64,000 nt of DNA. Origin: Streptomyces sp. SN-593 (GTDB lineage: Bacteria; Actinomycetota; Actinomycetes; Streptomycetales; Streptomycetaceae). Positions 1-8,587 of this stretch are shown here, piece by piece. The stretch covers positions 1,991,501 to 2,055,500 of the forward strand of contig NZ_AP018365.1 in NCBI RefSeq assembly GCF_016756395.1, given 5' to 3'. Position 1 is the first letter of the stretch. Each line of letters begins with the position of its first letter. The notes beneath the pieces were generated by a model, which ran no database searches, had not been told where the DNA came from, and saw only the letters and a program-made list of their open reading frames with translations. Position numbers and translations under genes: made by a program.

Positions 1-115
1 CCGCGGCGCCGGGAATGCCCCGCCCATGCCGCAGGTTGCACGGTTGAGGGGCCATGGGAAGTACGGGCGTACGCTGGTGTTCGCCGTAGAATCGAAGCTT
101 TAGAGGGAGCCGGTC

Positions 116-1099
116 GTGTCTGCAGTCGCACCCGACGGACGCAAGATGCTGCGCCTTGAGGTCCGAAACAGCCAGACCCCCATCGAGCGCAAGCCCGAGT
201 GGATCAAGACCCGGGCGAAGATGGGTCCCGAGTACACGCAGATGCAGAAACTCGTGAAGAGCGAGGGTCTGCACACCGTGTGCCAGGAGGCGGGCTGCCC
301 CAACATCTACGAGTGCTGGGAGGACCGCGAGGCGACCTTCCTCATCGGCGGCGACCAGTGCACGCGGCGCTGCGACTTCTGCCAGATCGACACCGGCCGG
401 CCCCAGGCGCTCGACCGGGACGAGCCGCGCCGGGTCGGCGAGTCCGTGCTCACCATGGACCTGAACTACGCCACCATCACCGGCGTCGCCCGCGACGACC
501 TGGAGGACGGCGGCGCCTGGCTCTACGCGGAGACGGTCCGCCGCATCCACGCGATGACCGCGGACCGCGCGGGCGGCCGCACCAAGGTCGAACTGCTCAT
601 CCCCGACTTCAACGCCGAGCCCGCCCAGCTCGCCGAGGTCTTCGGCTCCCGCCCCGAGGTGCTGGCGCACAACGTGGAGACGGTGCCGCGGATCTTCAAG
701 CGCATCCGCCCCGGCTTCCGCTACGAGCGCTCGCTGGAGGTCATCACCCGCGCCCGCGAGGCCGGGCTGGTCACCAAGTCCAACCTGATCCTGGGAATGG
801 GCGAGGAGCGTGAGGAGATCAGCCAGGCCCTGCACGACCTGCACGACGCGGGCTGCGAGCTGATCACCATCACGCAGTACCTGCGCCCCTCGGCACGGCA
901 CCACCCGGTGGAGCGCTGGGTGAAGCCGGCGGAGTTCGTCGAGCTGAAGGAGGAGGCGGAGGAGATCGGCTATGCGGGTGTGATGTCCGGGCCGCTCGTC
1001 CGCTCTTCATACCGCGCCGGACGCCTCTTCCAGCAGGCCATCGACCGCCGCGCGGGCCAGGAGCCAGCGGTACGGGCCGAGGGTGCGGCTTTCATGTGA
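116..1099 (+). CDS. lipA: Lipoyl synthase (LipA)
   Basis: Radical-SAM enzyme that inserts two sulfur atoms into the octanoyl chain carried on lipoyl domains of 2-oxoacid dehydrogenases and the glycine cleavage H protein. It acts in the cytoplasm. The 327-residue chain has both diagnostic cysteine sets: auxiliary-cluster cysteines C56, C61 and C67 ([12 protein letters not shown]) and the radical-SAM CxxxCxxC at C82, C86 and C89 (CTRRCDFC). A C-terminal RSSY motif supplies the serine expected near the auxiliary cluster. The start is the GTG at 116, preceded by a purine-rich GAGGGAG ribosome-binding site. In Streptomyces lipB usually lies just upstream; only 115 bases are present here and no reliable LipB tail could be read. 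Confidence is very high. Confidence 0.97.
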   Translation: MSAVAPDGRKMLRLEVRNSQTPIERKPEWIKTRAKMGPEYTQMQKLVKSEGLHTVCQEAGCPNIYECWEDREATFLIGGDQCTRRCDFCQIDTGRPQALDRDEPRRVGESVLTMDLNYATITGVARDDLEDGGAWLYAETVRRIHAMTADRAGGRTKVELLIPDFNAEPAQLAEVFGSRPEVLAHNVETVPRIFKRIRPGFRYERSLEVITRAREAGLVTKSNLILGMGEEREEISQALHDLHDAGCELITITQYLRPSARHHPVERWVKPAEFVELKEEAEEIGYAGVMSGPLVRSSYRAGRLFQQAIDRRAGQEPAVRAEGAAFM

Positions 1100-1295
1100 G
1101 ATTGACCCGGTGGTCACCGGCTGGTAACACGGTGTGGCGAGGCTTGGACTCGCCGCACCGTCGCCGTGTCGGGGCCCGGCGGCCGCCCACTCCGGCCGCA
1201 CCTCCCCGCACTTCCGCACGTCTCGCACCGCACAACACCGCGCCCCGCCCTCCCCGCTCCACCCGCCGCCTTCCTCCTTCCTCCCGAGGGGAACC

Positions 1296-1607
1296 ATGCC
1301 GTCGTCGTCCGAGCAGGTGCACGTTCCCGGCCGCCTCCTGACCGGCCTGCCGCCCCGTCTGCGGCTCCAGCCGCGCTTCCGGCTCCAGCCGGCGGCCGGC
1401 CGCTCACCGTCGGGCGACCGTTCGGTGACGGGCGCGCTGCGCGCCGTGGAGACCTTCCTGCTGGGCGGCGGGCAGCAGACCGCCCGCAGGAACGCCTGGG
1501 CGGCGGTCGTGGCGGACCGGCAGCGCGCGAAGGACCGGCGGGAGGCCGAGCACGAGATCGCGGCGCTCGGGGGCACGCAGCGGGGCGCAGCGGCCCGACC
1601 GCGGTGA
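1296..1607 (+). CDS. Small conserved hypothetical protein between lipA and DUF4191 gene
   Basis: A 103-residue, Arg/Ala/Gly-rich protein. The ATG at 1296 follows a GAGGGG ribosome-binding site with good spacing, so it is preferred over a longer in-frame extension beginning at 1134. The middle holds a likely helix (residues about 45-95, with many Ala, Arg, Glu and Gln). No signal peptide, membrane segment or catalytic motif is visible. Streptomyces genomes generally carry a small unassigned gene at this spot between lipA and the DUF4191 gene, which supports it being real. Function is unknown. Confidence 0.6.
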   Translation: MPSSSEQVHVPGRLLTGLPPRLRLQPRFRLQPAAGRSPSGDRSVTGALRAVETFLLGGGQQTARRNAWAAVVADRQRAKDRREAEHEIAALGGTQRGAAARPR

Positions 1608-1640
1608 CGGCGTACCGACAGGCCACGTATCCTTTGCCCC

Positions 1641-2321
1641 ATGGCGAGGAAGGAAACATCCGAGAGCAGTTCTGGGCGGCTGGCACAGATCGTCCAGACA
1701 TACAAGATGACCAGGCAGGCCGACTCTAAGATCGGTCTTGTCCTTGCGGCGGTGGGAATCGTCACCTTCGGTGTCATCCTCGCCCTCGGCTTCTTGATCA
1801 ACCACCCCATCTACGCGGGCATCCTGGGCTTCCTGGTGGCCCTGCTGGCGACCGCCGTGATCTTCGGCCGCCGCGCCGAGCGGGCCGCCTTCGGGCAGCT
1901 CGACGGCAAGCCGGGCGCGGCCGCCGCCGTGCTCCAGAACGTGCGGGGCTGGACCGTCACCCCCGCGGTGGCGATGAACAAGAGCCAGGACGTCGTGCAC
2001 CGCGCGGTCGGCAAGGCCGGCATCGTGCTGGTGGGCGAGGGCAACCCGAACCGGGTGAAGGGCCTGCTGGCCGCCGAGAAGAAGAAGGTCTCCCGGGTCG
2101 TCTTCGACGTTCCGGTGCACGACTACATCGTCGGCGACGACGAGGGCCAACTGCCGCTGAAGAAGATCCGTACGACGCTGCTGCGGCTGCCTCGGACGCT
2201 GAGCGGTCCGAAGACCACCGAGGTGAACGACCGGCTGCGGGCGCTCGGGGACCTGATGAGCAACATGCCGATCCCGAAGGGCCCGATGCCCAAGGGCATG
2301 CGGATGCCGCGCGGGCGCTGA
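1641..2321 (+). CDS. DUF4191 integral membrane protein
   Basis: A 226-residue protein matching the DUF4191 family, which sits between lipA and glnA in actinobacteria. Residues 1-30 are basic and polar, followed by two closely spaced membrane segments at about 32-52 (GLVLAAVGIVTFGVILALG) and 57-77. A soluble C-terminal domain follows, with a conserved-looking stretch around residue 105 (GWTVTPAVAMNKSQDVVHR). The tail is rich in Met, Pro, Lys and Gly. The membrane hairpin with a cytoplasmic C-domain is inferred from the sequence. No biochemical role is established for the family as far as I know, so no function is assigned beyond membrane location. Confidence 0.85.
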   Translation: MARKETSESSSGRLAQIVQTYKMTRQADSKIGLVLAAVGIVTFGVILALGFLINHPIYAGILGFLVALLATAVIFGRRAERAAFGQLDGKPGAAAAVLQNVRGWTVTPAVAMNKSQDVVHRAVGKAGIVLVGEGNPNRVKGLLAAEKKKVSRVVFDVPVHDYIVGDDEGQLPLKKIRTTLLRLPRTLSGPKTTEVNDRLRALGDLMSNMPIPKGPMPKGMRMPRGR

Positions 2322-2441
2322 GCGCCGGGGCCGCGGCGGGGCACGCCAGGGCGCCCACCGAAGCGGAGCACCGAAGGGGTGCCGGGGAGACCCCCGGCAC
2401 CCCTTCGCGCCTTCCACCACGGCGCAGGAGAGCTTCCGCGG

Positions 2442-2909
2442 TCAGATCCGGACCTGGACCGCCTTGGCCGCCTTGTCGTGCAGGCCCCGGGTGTCGCGGT
2501 CCCAGACCAGCGCGGGGATGACGAGCAGCAGCAGCACCGTACGGATCACGGCGGCGAGCGGGCTGAGCCGGCGGCCGTCGAGGCCGATCACCCGCAGCCG
2601 GAAGATCATCTTCCCCGGGGTGCCGCCGACCAGCGCCAGACCGATCAGGCTGACCACGCCGAAGACGGCGAGCGCCCAGTTGTTCGCGGAGTGCACGTCA
2701 CGGTGCGCGATCAGACCGTATGCGATCACCACGCACAGCACCCAGTCGACGAAGATCGCCGCGACCCGGCGGCCGATGGACGCGACGGAGCCCGGTCCGT
2801 CCTCGGGCAGGCCCAGCCGCTCACCGCGGTAGCCGAACTCCACGCCCATCTGTTCCGCGGTCGCCCGGGGCCCGGAGAGCCACGAACCCACTACTTCCCT
2901 GTTGTCCAC
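2442..2909 (-). CDS. RDD family membrane protein
   Basis: An RDD-family protein of about 155 residues, convergent with the DUF4191 gene and divergent from glnA. The name-giving basic/acidic pattern appears as [18 protein letters not shown], with three hydrophobic segments (roughly residues 50-70, 85-105 and 130-150). The family is widespread and of uncertain transport function. The start is uncertain: the GTG at 2909 ([13 protein letters not shown]) matches the usual start of Streptomyces homologues as I remember them. An in-frame GTG at 2918 and a longer ATG form (to 3002) also exist, but the longer form would intrude on the glnA control region. The gene lies in the conserved lipA-glnA block. 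Confidence 0.82.
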   Translation of the reverse strand: MDNREVVGSWLSGPRATAEQMGVEFGYRGERLGLPEDGPGSVASIGRRVAAIFVDWVLCVVIAYGLIAHRDVHSANNWALAVFGVVSLIGLALVGGTPGKMIFRLRVIGLDGRRLSPLAAVIRTVLLLLVIPALVWDRDTRGLHDKAAKAVQVRI

Positions 2910-3027
2910 GGCATCCACGGTAACCCCGGGCCGCCGGCGCCCACCGAGCGGGCAGGGTGCGCCGTACGCCGCCGCCCTTGCGGGCACTGGGCGGCGGGCC
3001 ATCGGGGGCGATTTGGGGACATCGCGG

Positions 3028-3065
3028 TTAACCTCTGCGAAACAAATGAGTCATGCTGGAGAAAT
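3028..3065 (+). promoter_or_regulatory. GlnR-type operator upstream of glnA
   Basis: Two a/b box pairs can be read with exact spacing: TTAAC (3028-3032), six bases, GAAAC (3039-3043), six bases, GTCAT (3050-3054), six bases, GAAAT (3061-3065). This matches the GTnAC-n6-GAAAC arrangement described for GlnR sites in Streptomyces, including the one controlling glnA. It lies about 100 bases before the glnA start. The first box deviates slightly from consensus. The inferred role is nitrogen-responsive control of glutamine synthetase. Confidence 0.8.
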
Positions 3066-3162
3066 CCCTGATCCCTATCGTCAGGGCAGCGTGGGTCACC
3101 GCACTGGCCGCGCTTCTCGATCGCCGACCCCGACCCGCGGGGCCGGGCCTAGGAGGAGTTGG

Positions 3163-4572
3163 ATGTTCCAGAACGCCGACGACGTCAACAAGTTCATCAA
3201 GGACGAGGACGTCAAGTTCGTCGACGTCCGGTTCTGCGACCTGCCCGGCGTGATGCAGCACTTCACGGTCCCGGTCTCGACGTTCGACCCGACCGAGGAA
3301 CTGGCCTTCGACGGCTCCTCGATCCGCGGGTTCCAGGCGATCCACGAGTCCGACATGGCCCTCCGGGCGGACCTGTCGACCGCGCGCGTCGACCCGTTCC
3401 GGCGGGACAAGACGCTGAACATCAACTTCTTCATCCACGACCCGATCACCGGCGAGCAGTACAGCCGCGACCCGCGGAACGTGGCGAAGAAGGCCGAGGC
3501 GTACCTCGCCTCCACCGGCATCGCCGACACCGCGTACTTCGGCCCCGAGGCCGAGTTCTACGTGTTCGACAGCGCGCGCTTCCAGACCTCCGCGAACGAG
3601 TCCTTCTACCACATCGACTCCGAGGCCGCCGCGTGGAACACCGGCGCCGTCGAGGACAACCGCGGCTACAAGGTCCGCTACAAGGGCGGCTACTTCCCCG
3701 CCCCGCCGGTCGACCACTTCGCCGACCTGCGCGCCGAGATCTCCCTCGAACTCGAGGGCGCCGGCCTCCAGGTGGAGCGCCAGCACCACGAGGTCGGCAC
3801 CGCCGGCCAGGCGGAGATCAACTACCGGTTCAACACGCTGCTCGCCGCCGCCGACGACCTGATGCTGTTCAAGTACATCGTCAAGAACGTGGCGTGGCGC
3901 AACAACAAGACCGCGACCTTCATGCCCAAGCCGATCTTCGGCGACAACGGCTCCGGTATGCACGTCCACCAGTCGCTGTGGCAGGGCGGCTCCCCGCTCT
4001 TCTACGACGAGCAGGGCTACGCGGGCCTGTCCGACACCGCCCGCTTCTACATCGGCGGCATCCTCAAGCACGCGCCCTCGCTGCTCGCCTTCACCAACCC
4101 GACGGTGAACTCCTACCACCGCCTGGTGCCGGGCTTCGAGGCGCCGGTGAACCTGGTGTACTCCCAGCGCAACCGCTCCGCCGCGATGCGCATCCCGATC
4201 ACCGGGTCGAACCCGAAGGCCAAGCGCGTCGAGTTCCGGGCCCCGGACCCGTCGTCCAACCCCTACCTGGCGTTCTCCGCGCTGCTCCTGGCGGGCCTGG
4301 ACGGCGTGAAGAACAAGATCGAGCCGGCCGAGCCGATCGACAAGGACCTCTACGAGCTGGCTCCCGAGGAGCACGCGAGCGTCCCGCAGGTCCCGACCTC
4401 CCTGCCCGCCGTCCTCGACGCCCTTGAGGCGGACAACGAGTACCTCCAGGCCGGCGGGGTCTTCACCTCCGACCTGATCGAGACCTGGATCGACTACAAG
4501 CGCACGAACGAGATCGCCCCGCTCCAGTTGCGCCCGCACCCGCACGAGTTCGAGCTGTACTTCGACATCTAA
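3163..4572 (+). CDS. glnA: Glutamine synthetase type I (GlnA)
   Basis: Makes glutamine from glutamate, ammonia and ATP as a cytoplasmic dodecamer, the main nitrogen-assimilation enzyme. Starting at the ATG at 3163, eight bases after AGGAGG, the protein has 469 residues, the expected length for the bacterial GSI-beta enzyme. A longer in-frame start upstream would include the operator and is rejected. Visible family signatures are the N-terminal beta-grasp ([17 protein letters not shown]), the ATP/metal-binding block ([18 protein letters not shown]) and the adenylylation site [10 protein letters not shown]. The modified tyrosine falls exactly at residue 397, as in classic GSI enzymes, so control by GlnE adenylylation is expected in addition to GlnR control. 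A strong hairpin terminator follows. Confidence 0.98.
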   Translation: MFQNADDVNKFIKDEDVKFVDVRFCDLPGVMQHFTVPVSTFDPTEELAFDGSSIRGFQAIHESDMALRADLSTARVDPFRRDKTLNINFFIHDPITGEQYSRDPRNVAKKAEAYLASTGIADTAYFGPEAEFYVFDSARFQTSANESFYHIDSEAAAWNTGAVEDNRGYKVRYKGGYFPAPPVDHFADLRAEISLELEGAGLQVERQHHEVGTAGQAEINYRFNTLLAAADDLMLFKYIVKNVAWRNNKTATFMPKPIFGDNGSGMHVHQSLWQGGSPLFYDEQGYAGLSDTARFYIGGILKHAPSLLAFTNPTVNSYHRLVPGFEAPVNLVYSQRNRSAAMRIPITGSNPKAKRVEFRAPDPSSNPYLAFSALLLAGLDGVKNKIEPAEPIDKDLYELAPEEHASVPQVPTSLPAVLDALEADNEYLQAGGVFTSDLIETWIDYKRTNEIAPLQLRPHPHEFELYFDI

Positions 4573-4582
4573 GAGGCGAATG

Positions 4583-4634
4583 CCGTCGCTCCCTGCCTGA
4601 CCTGCTCCTTAGCGGGTCGGACAGGGAGCGACGG
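4583..4634 (+). terminator. Strong hairpin terminator after glnA
   Basis: A perfect 13-bp stem, CCGTCGCTCCCTG (4583-4595) pairing with 4622-4634, encloses a 26-nt loop that starts 10 bases after the glnA stop. There is no long U-run, which is usual in Streptomyces. It separates the core genes from the integrase that reads toward it, so it can act on both strands. Confidence 0.85.
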
Positions 4635-4714
4635 CGTCTCTGGGATTTCTCTGGGACTTTGGGCCTGCTACGGGCTACCGGCCACGCTCCACAGCCAGTG
4701 CGGATCGGCCGCGG

Positions 4715-5962
4715 CTATGCGAAGATCGCATCGATGGCGGCGGTGCCACGTGCGCCGGCGCGTGGCAGGAAGTGGGAGTACTTCCGCAACGTGAACCCGG
4801 GGTAGGAGTGCCCCAGCCAGCGCGCCAGGGAGACGACCGACTCTCCGGCCTCCAGTTCCTCGGAGGCGTAGAAGTGTCGCAGGGCGTGGAATCCGTGCTC
4901 CCGTGACGGCTCCCACACGCGAGTCCCGTTGGCGCCGCCCTTGTCCAGTGGGGCGATCACACCTGCCTTGGCCAGAGCGGGCTTCCACACGTAGGAGTTG
5001 AAGTAGTTCCGGTTGATGGCCTTCCGCTCGCGCCCCGCCACCAAGAGTCGGTAGGTCCTCGGCCGCCGGTGCTTTGCCTCCACCGATGTCTGGGCCGGAG
5101 TCGGGTCATCCCAGGGCAGCGTGACCGGCACCGGCGCGAACTGCTCCATGTGCTGCCGGATGGACCGGGCCACGCTGGCCGGCAATGGGACGTCCCGGAC
5201 CTTGCGTCCCTTCGGGAGCGCAAAACACAGCTTCGCCCGCACCACTTTGACCTGACGCCGGACATGGACGACTTCCTTCTCGAAGTCGATGTCGTCGGCC
5301 GAGAGGCCGAGCGCCTCTCCTTGGCGGAGCCCGAGTCCTGCTCCGATCACGAGGAGGATCCGGTAGCGATCCGCCAGTGCCTCCCGCACCGCCAGGACCC
5401 TTTCGGGCGGCCACGCCTCAACCCTGCCGGGTGGGGCGGCCGGAGGAACAACCGTGCTGGAGCGGCATGGGTTTCGTCCGAGACGACGGTCCTCGACAGC
5501 GGCTTGGAGGACGCTGGAGAGTGTCGCCCAGACGAGACGGATCGAGGTCGGACCGATGTCCTTTTCCAGCCGCTTCTTCCAGTGCCGCAGGACTTCCGTG
5601 CCGATGGCTTTCAGCGGCTGCGCACCCAGGTGGGGAAGGATGTGTCGGCGTATCCTGTGCTCGATCGCCTCGATCGTGGACGGGTCACCGCTCTGGGTGG
5701 GCCACCAGTGGGTGGCAATGTAGTCCTTGAGGGAGATGCCGCCATCGCGTGGATCGACGAACTCCCCTCGGCGTGCGTCGGTCTGGGCCTGGGCTAGCCA
5801 GGTCTTGGCATCCTGGAGGGCGTCGAAGGAACGGTCCTTGACTCCGGGAATTCCTTTGACTCGGTAGCGGGTACACTTGCCGTAAAGCGCGGTTCTCTCC
5901 CGCTTTCCGGTTTCCTTGCTAGGACGCTTCTTCAGCCAGCGATCCTCTATGTAGCCAGCTAT
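4715..5962 (-). CDS. int: Phage/ICE-type tyrosine site-specific integrase, start codon apparently ATA
   Basis: Integrase of the kind found on Streptomyces integrative elements and prophages. The frame is open from 5977 to the stop at 4715. Reading from the position where relatives begin (MAGYIEDRWLKKR...) gives 415 residues, a normal length, with an Arm-binding start, SAM-like core-binding domain (SLKDYIATHWW) and catalytic domain. Catalytic residues visible are GAGLGLRQGEALGL (Arg I), HALRHFYAS (His-x-x-Arg) and LGHSYPGFTLRKYSHF (His and the Tyr nucleophile). The codon expected to be ATG (5960-5962 on this strand) reads ATA, and an in-frame TAG lies five codons upstream. No ATG or GTG occurs until well inside the protein, the first in-frame ATG being at 5389, which would lose the whole N-terminal half. 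Either a rare ATA start is used or the gene has lost its start. Confidence 0.88.
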   Translation of the reverse strand: MAGYIEDRWLKKRPSKETGKRERTALYGKCTRYRVKGIPGVKDRSFDALQDAKTWLAQAQTDARRGEFVDPRDGGISLKDYIATHWWPTQSGDPSTIEAIEHRIRRHILPHLGAQPLKAIGTEVLRHWKKRLEKDIGPTSIRLVWATLSSVLQAAVEDRRLGRNPCRSSTVVPPAAPPGRVEAWPPERVLAVREALADRYRILLVIGAGLGLRQGEALGLSADDIDFEKEVVHVRRQVKVVRAKLCFALPKGRKVRDVPLPASVARSIRQHMEQFAPVPVTLPWDDPTPAQTSVEAKHRRPRTYRLLVAGRERKAINRNYFNSYVWKPALAKAGVIAPLDKGGANGTRVWEPSREHGFHALRHFYASEELEAGESVVSLARWLGHSYPGFTLRKYSHFLPRAGARGTAAIDAIFA

Positions 5963-6016
5963 CTTCTCTACCTTTCTCTATGGATCCTCGCTCGCCGCGA
6001 GTATCACCCAGTGGAC

Positions 6017-6298
6017 TCAGTTGAACCCCTTGTCATGGCGTTCCAGAGGACTCAGAGTGATGTTCGACCGGGAGTCTGACACCTCCTGCTCGTTCAGCCA
6101 ACCTTCCAGGGCGGAACGCCGGTACACGACCCTTCCACGGGGGCCAAGCCGAAAGCTGGGCGGTCCGATTCTTCTATGCCGCCAGACGTACAGAGTGCTT
6201 TCCGATATTCCCAAGTAGGTTGCAGCGTCTCTCACAGTGAGAAGGGCCGGAACGACATGCGTTTCAACTGTCCGGGGCTGACTATGGATACGAGGCAA
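6017..6298 (-). CDS. xis: Excisionase-like MerR/HTH_17 DNA-binding protein
   Basis: Up to 93 residues, with a clear winged-helix excisionase fold: LLTVRDAATYLGISESTLYVWRH, then a wing (GPPSFRLGPRGRVVYRRSALEGWL). Such proteins sit immediately upstream of integrases on Streptomyces integrative elements and direct excision. Here the gene is in the same orientation, 54 bases before the integrase. The ATG at 6298 gives the longest form. A shorter start at VPALLTVRDAA or METHVV is possible, because the first 15 residues look non-conserved. The protein seems intact, whereas the integrase start is suspect. Confidence 0.8.
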   Translation of the reverse strand: MPRIHSQPRTVETHVVPALLTVRDAATYLGISESTLYVWRHRRIGPPSFRLGPRGRVVYRRSALEGWLNEQEVSDSRSNITLSPLERHDKGFN

Positions 6299-6831
6299 GC
6301 CGGTCGTCCTTTCGGGTTCACATGTTGTCTGGCTCGCAGGGCCACCGAGGGCCCTACATGCTCAGGGGTTGGACAGAGCGCATCGGATGCACCCCTGCCC
6401 CCTCCGGACCCACCGCCAAGCAACCGGTGGGGGACGACAACTATGATCCTCAGAAAACGCGTTTTGCCTGACGGCACTTTCTGCGCTATAAGGCTTGTCA
6501 CGGCGAACCACCATGGCGTGACGTCACACCTCAGCAGCGAGGATCCTTACGAAGAGGGGATCGCCGACGCGCCCACCCGGCTTCACGACACCACCCCGCC
6601 AGACCACACCGCAGACGATCCAACCGATTTGCTTCCTTTCGCAACGAGAGAATGTACAGCTTGACATAGATGCATGGAATGGATCCACCCACCTATCATG
6701 AAAAACGTCCGCCCTTGGCGAACTTGCGCGGATCGACGCATTGACAGGGAACGTCAATCTACGTTTCCGCCTCTCAATCCCGGTGGCCCAGCTTCGCGTC
6801 TGGAAGGATCCGGGGCCCGAGAAATACAACG
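6299..6831. other. Unassigned DNA upstream of the excisionase
   Basis: About 530 bases with no convincing gene. On related elements a replication or transfer gene would be expected here, but none can be read. The stretch is less GC-rich than its surroundings. It contains a perfect 12-bp palindrome AAAACGCGTTTT at 6454-6465 and GTGACGTCAC at 6519-6528, either of which could be an operator for the integrase/excisionase unit. The sequence does not prove this. Confidence 0.4.
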
Positions 6832-7363
6832 GCTAACACATTTGGATGGATCGGACCTGGTGACAGTGTCGGACATGTGCGCCGCGCGTTGCGCAGGTTG
6901 GGGGGCCTCGCCGTGGATCGTGTCGGATGAGCTGTGGGAGTTGTTGTGCGGGACCCTGTTCGTGCTGCACACCGGCATCCAGTGGGAGCGCCTGCCGCAG
7001 GAACTCCCTCGCTCGTCGACCGGGGCTATCCAGGCTCGAAACACCACCTGATTGCCGACGGCCACGGGGCACACCCATCGGCATCATCCTCGCCGACGGT
7101 ATCCGCGACGACGTTACCCAGCTGCTACCGCTGATCGACGCGATCCCGGCCACCATCCGCCTCGATCCGCCGGTCCCACACAGGACGCCGGACCGGGCGA
7201 CTGGGGTCAGGACGGGCGGGGGAAGACAGACGCGAGGGACGCTCATCATCGCTGACGCAGCCCGTGCGATCCCGCACACGCTGTGGGCGCTCTCCAGCGA
7301 GAACGAGACGGTCACTGAACTGAAGGTTCTCGTTGGGTTCGCTGGCCTGGCCGACGAGACCAC
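6832..7363 (+). pseudogene. Fused remnants of an IS5-type and an IS110-type transposase
   Basis: Reading the plus strand in shifting frames gives first an IS5-family N-terminus (WIVSDELWELLCGTLFVLHTGIQWERLPQEL), then after an internal deletion RGYPGSKHHLIADGHG and GIILADGIRDDVTQLLPLID from the same family. From about 7215 the text becomes IS110-like (GKTDARDA, then LIIADAARAIPHTLWAL and TELKVLVGF). Several frameshifts are needed, so nothing here can encode an active enzyme. The IS110 part stops at the CTAG target site of the next element and resumes at 11811 (VANRLHGML), showing it was present before that insertion. Confidence 0.75.
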
Positions 7364-7367
7364 CTAG
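7364..7367. repeat. CTAG target-site duplication, left copy
   Basis: CTAG immediately outside the left inverted repeat of the 4.4-kb element, matched by CTAG at 11807-11810. IS5-family elements are known to duplicate YTAR targets, so the pair is read as a target duplication. CTAG is palindromic, so it could also be counted as part of the inverted repeat. Confidence 0.65.
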
Positions 7368-7382
7368 GGCCTGTCTCCTCGA

Positions 7383-7707
7383 TCATGAACGTAGCCAGAT
7401 GAGGAGGTTAGCGGCGGTGACTGAACCGAGATAGACGTATCCGCGTTTGTCGTAGCGAGTTGCGACAGCTCTGAACTGTTTGATCTTGTCGATCGCGCGC
7501 TCGACGGCGTTGCGGGCCTGGTACCTGGTGGGGTCGAAGCCGGGTGGGCGACCGCCGCGTGAACCTCGCCGTAATCGGGCAGACTCGGTGTCGGACTTTT
7601 CCGGGATGCTGTGCCGGATTCCGCGGCGACGGAGGTAAGCGCGGATCAGACTGTGCTGTATGCCCTGTCGGCACTGACAGTGTCCGGCAGTCTTCGCGGC
7701 CGGCCTA
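7383..7707 (-). pseudogene. C-terminal half of the split IS5-family transposase
   Basis: Encodes GRPRRLPDTVSADRAYS and, after a one-base frameshift near 7655, LIRAYLRRRGIRHSIPEK, then GRPPGFDPTRYQARNAVERA and TRYDKRGYVYLG, the typical DDE C-terminus with the catalytic Glu in NAVERAI. The stop lies inside the terminal inverted repeat. It joins in sense to the N-terminal piece at 9583 (VPRLDL followed by GRPRRLP) once the two inserted elements are removed. It is inactive because of both the insertion and the frameshift. Confidence 0.8.
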
Positions 7708-8585
7708 AGGGTTGTCCCGTAACTGCCGTCCGCGGGTGGGATGATCTTGGTGTGGCTGGTGTGCTCACGGCGTCGGAGTCGTCCTGGATAGCCCCGTTCA
7801 CTGGGCTGAGCCCGCGCGCCTTCGGGAAGCTGGTGACAGTGTTGCGGCGCGAGGGTGCGGACGCGGTCCGCAAGGGTCGGCCGTGGGGCCTTCCGCTGGA
7901 GGACCGGGCTCTGCTGGTCGCGGCGTACTGGCGCACGAACCTGACGATGCGGCAGCTCGCCCCGCTGTTCGGGGTGTCGAAGTCTGCGGCGGACCGGATC
8001 ATCGATCACCTCGGGCCGATGCTCGCGCTCCAGCCCCGCAAGCGGTTCGCGAAGGACGCCGTGCTCATCGTGGACGGCACCCTGGTCCCCACCCGCGACC
8101 ACACGGTGGCCGAGCCGTCGAAGAACTACCGGTACTCCACCAACCATCAGGTCGTCATCGACGCCGACACCCGCCTGGTCGTCGTGGTCGGCCGGCCGCT
8201 CGCCGGAAACCGCAACGACTGCAAGGCATGGGAGGAGTCCGGTGCCAAAGCCGCTGTCGGCAACACGCTGACGATCTCCGACGGCGGCTACCCGGGCACC
8301 GGACTCGTCATGCCCCACCGCCGACGCAACGGCGAAGACCTGCCCGAGTGGAAGCAGGCGCACAACACGTCCCACAAGCAGGTCCGCGCCCGCGTCGAGC
8401 ACGTCTTCGCTCGCATGAAGACCTGGAAGATCCTCCGAGACTGCCGCCTCAAGGGCGACGGCGTCCACCACGCCATGCTCGGCATCGCCCGGATGCACAA
8501 CCTCGCCCTCGCCGGATAGGCCAGCGAGCCGTACGTCAGCCCGCCCTACCCGAAACGACTCGAAGATCATTTACGGGACGGCCCT
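7708..8585 (+). mobile_element. IS5-family insertion sequence (about 878 bp)
   Basis: Bounded by imperfect inverted repeats AGGGTTGTCCCGTAA (7708) and, reversed from the right end, AGGGCCGTCCCGTAAA (ending at 8585), with TA on each side (7706-7707 and 8586-8587). It contains one transposase gene and is inserted in the minus-strand transposase of the larger element. Confidence 0.8.
7752..8519 (+). CDS. IS5-family transposase (DDE superfamily, DDE_Tnp_4 type)
   Basis: A 255-residue DDE endonuclease. An HTH region (TMRQLAPLFGVSKSAADRII) is followed by the first catalytic Asp in VLIVDGTLVP, the second in LTISDGGYPGTG and the Glu in RARVEHVFARMKTWK. These are spaced as in the IS5 family and the gene looks complete. 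The start is taken at the GTG at 7752 because the upstream ATG lies outside the element; the GTG at 7761 is an alternative. Its neighbour IS982 abuts it directly. Confidence 0.85.
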   Translation: MAGVLTASESSWIAPFTGLSPRAFGKLVTVLRREGADAVRKGRPWGLPLEDRALLVAAYWRTNLTMRQLAPLFGVSKSAADRIIDHLGPMLALQPRKRFAKDAVLIVDGTLVPTRDHTVAEPSKNYRYSTNHQVVIDADTRLVVVVGRPLAGNRNDCKAWEESGAKAAVGNTLTISDGGYPGTGLVMPHRRRNGEDLPEWKQAHNTSHKQVRARVEHVFARMKTWKILRDCRLKGDGVHHAMLGIARMHNLALAG

Positions 8586-8587
8586 TA

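Noticed and set aside
1..115. Possible end of lipB before lipA
   Set aside because: A short frame ends at a TGA at 45-47 but its residues do not resemble a LipB C-terminus.
3028..4545. A 505-codon minus-strand frame opposite glnA
   Set aside because: Shadow frame caused by high third-position GC; glnA on the plus strand is certain.
4635..4714. attL site next to the integrase
   Set aside because: The integrase ends beside the glnA terminator, so an attachment site is likely, but no matching direct repeat could be identified elsewhere in the window.
6694..6699. TATCAT as the -10 of a promoter with TTGACA at 6661
   Set aside because: The spacer is 27 bases, too long for a normal promoter.
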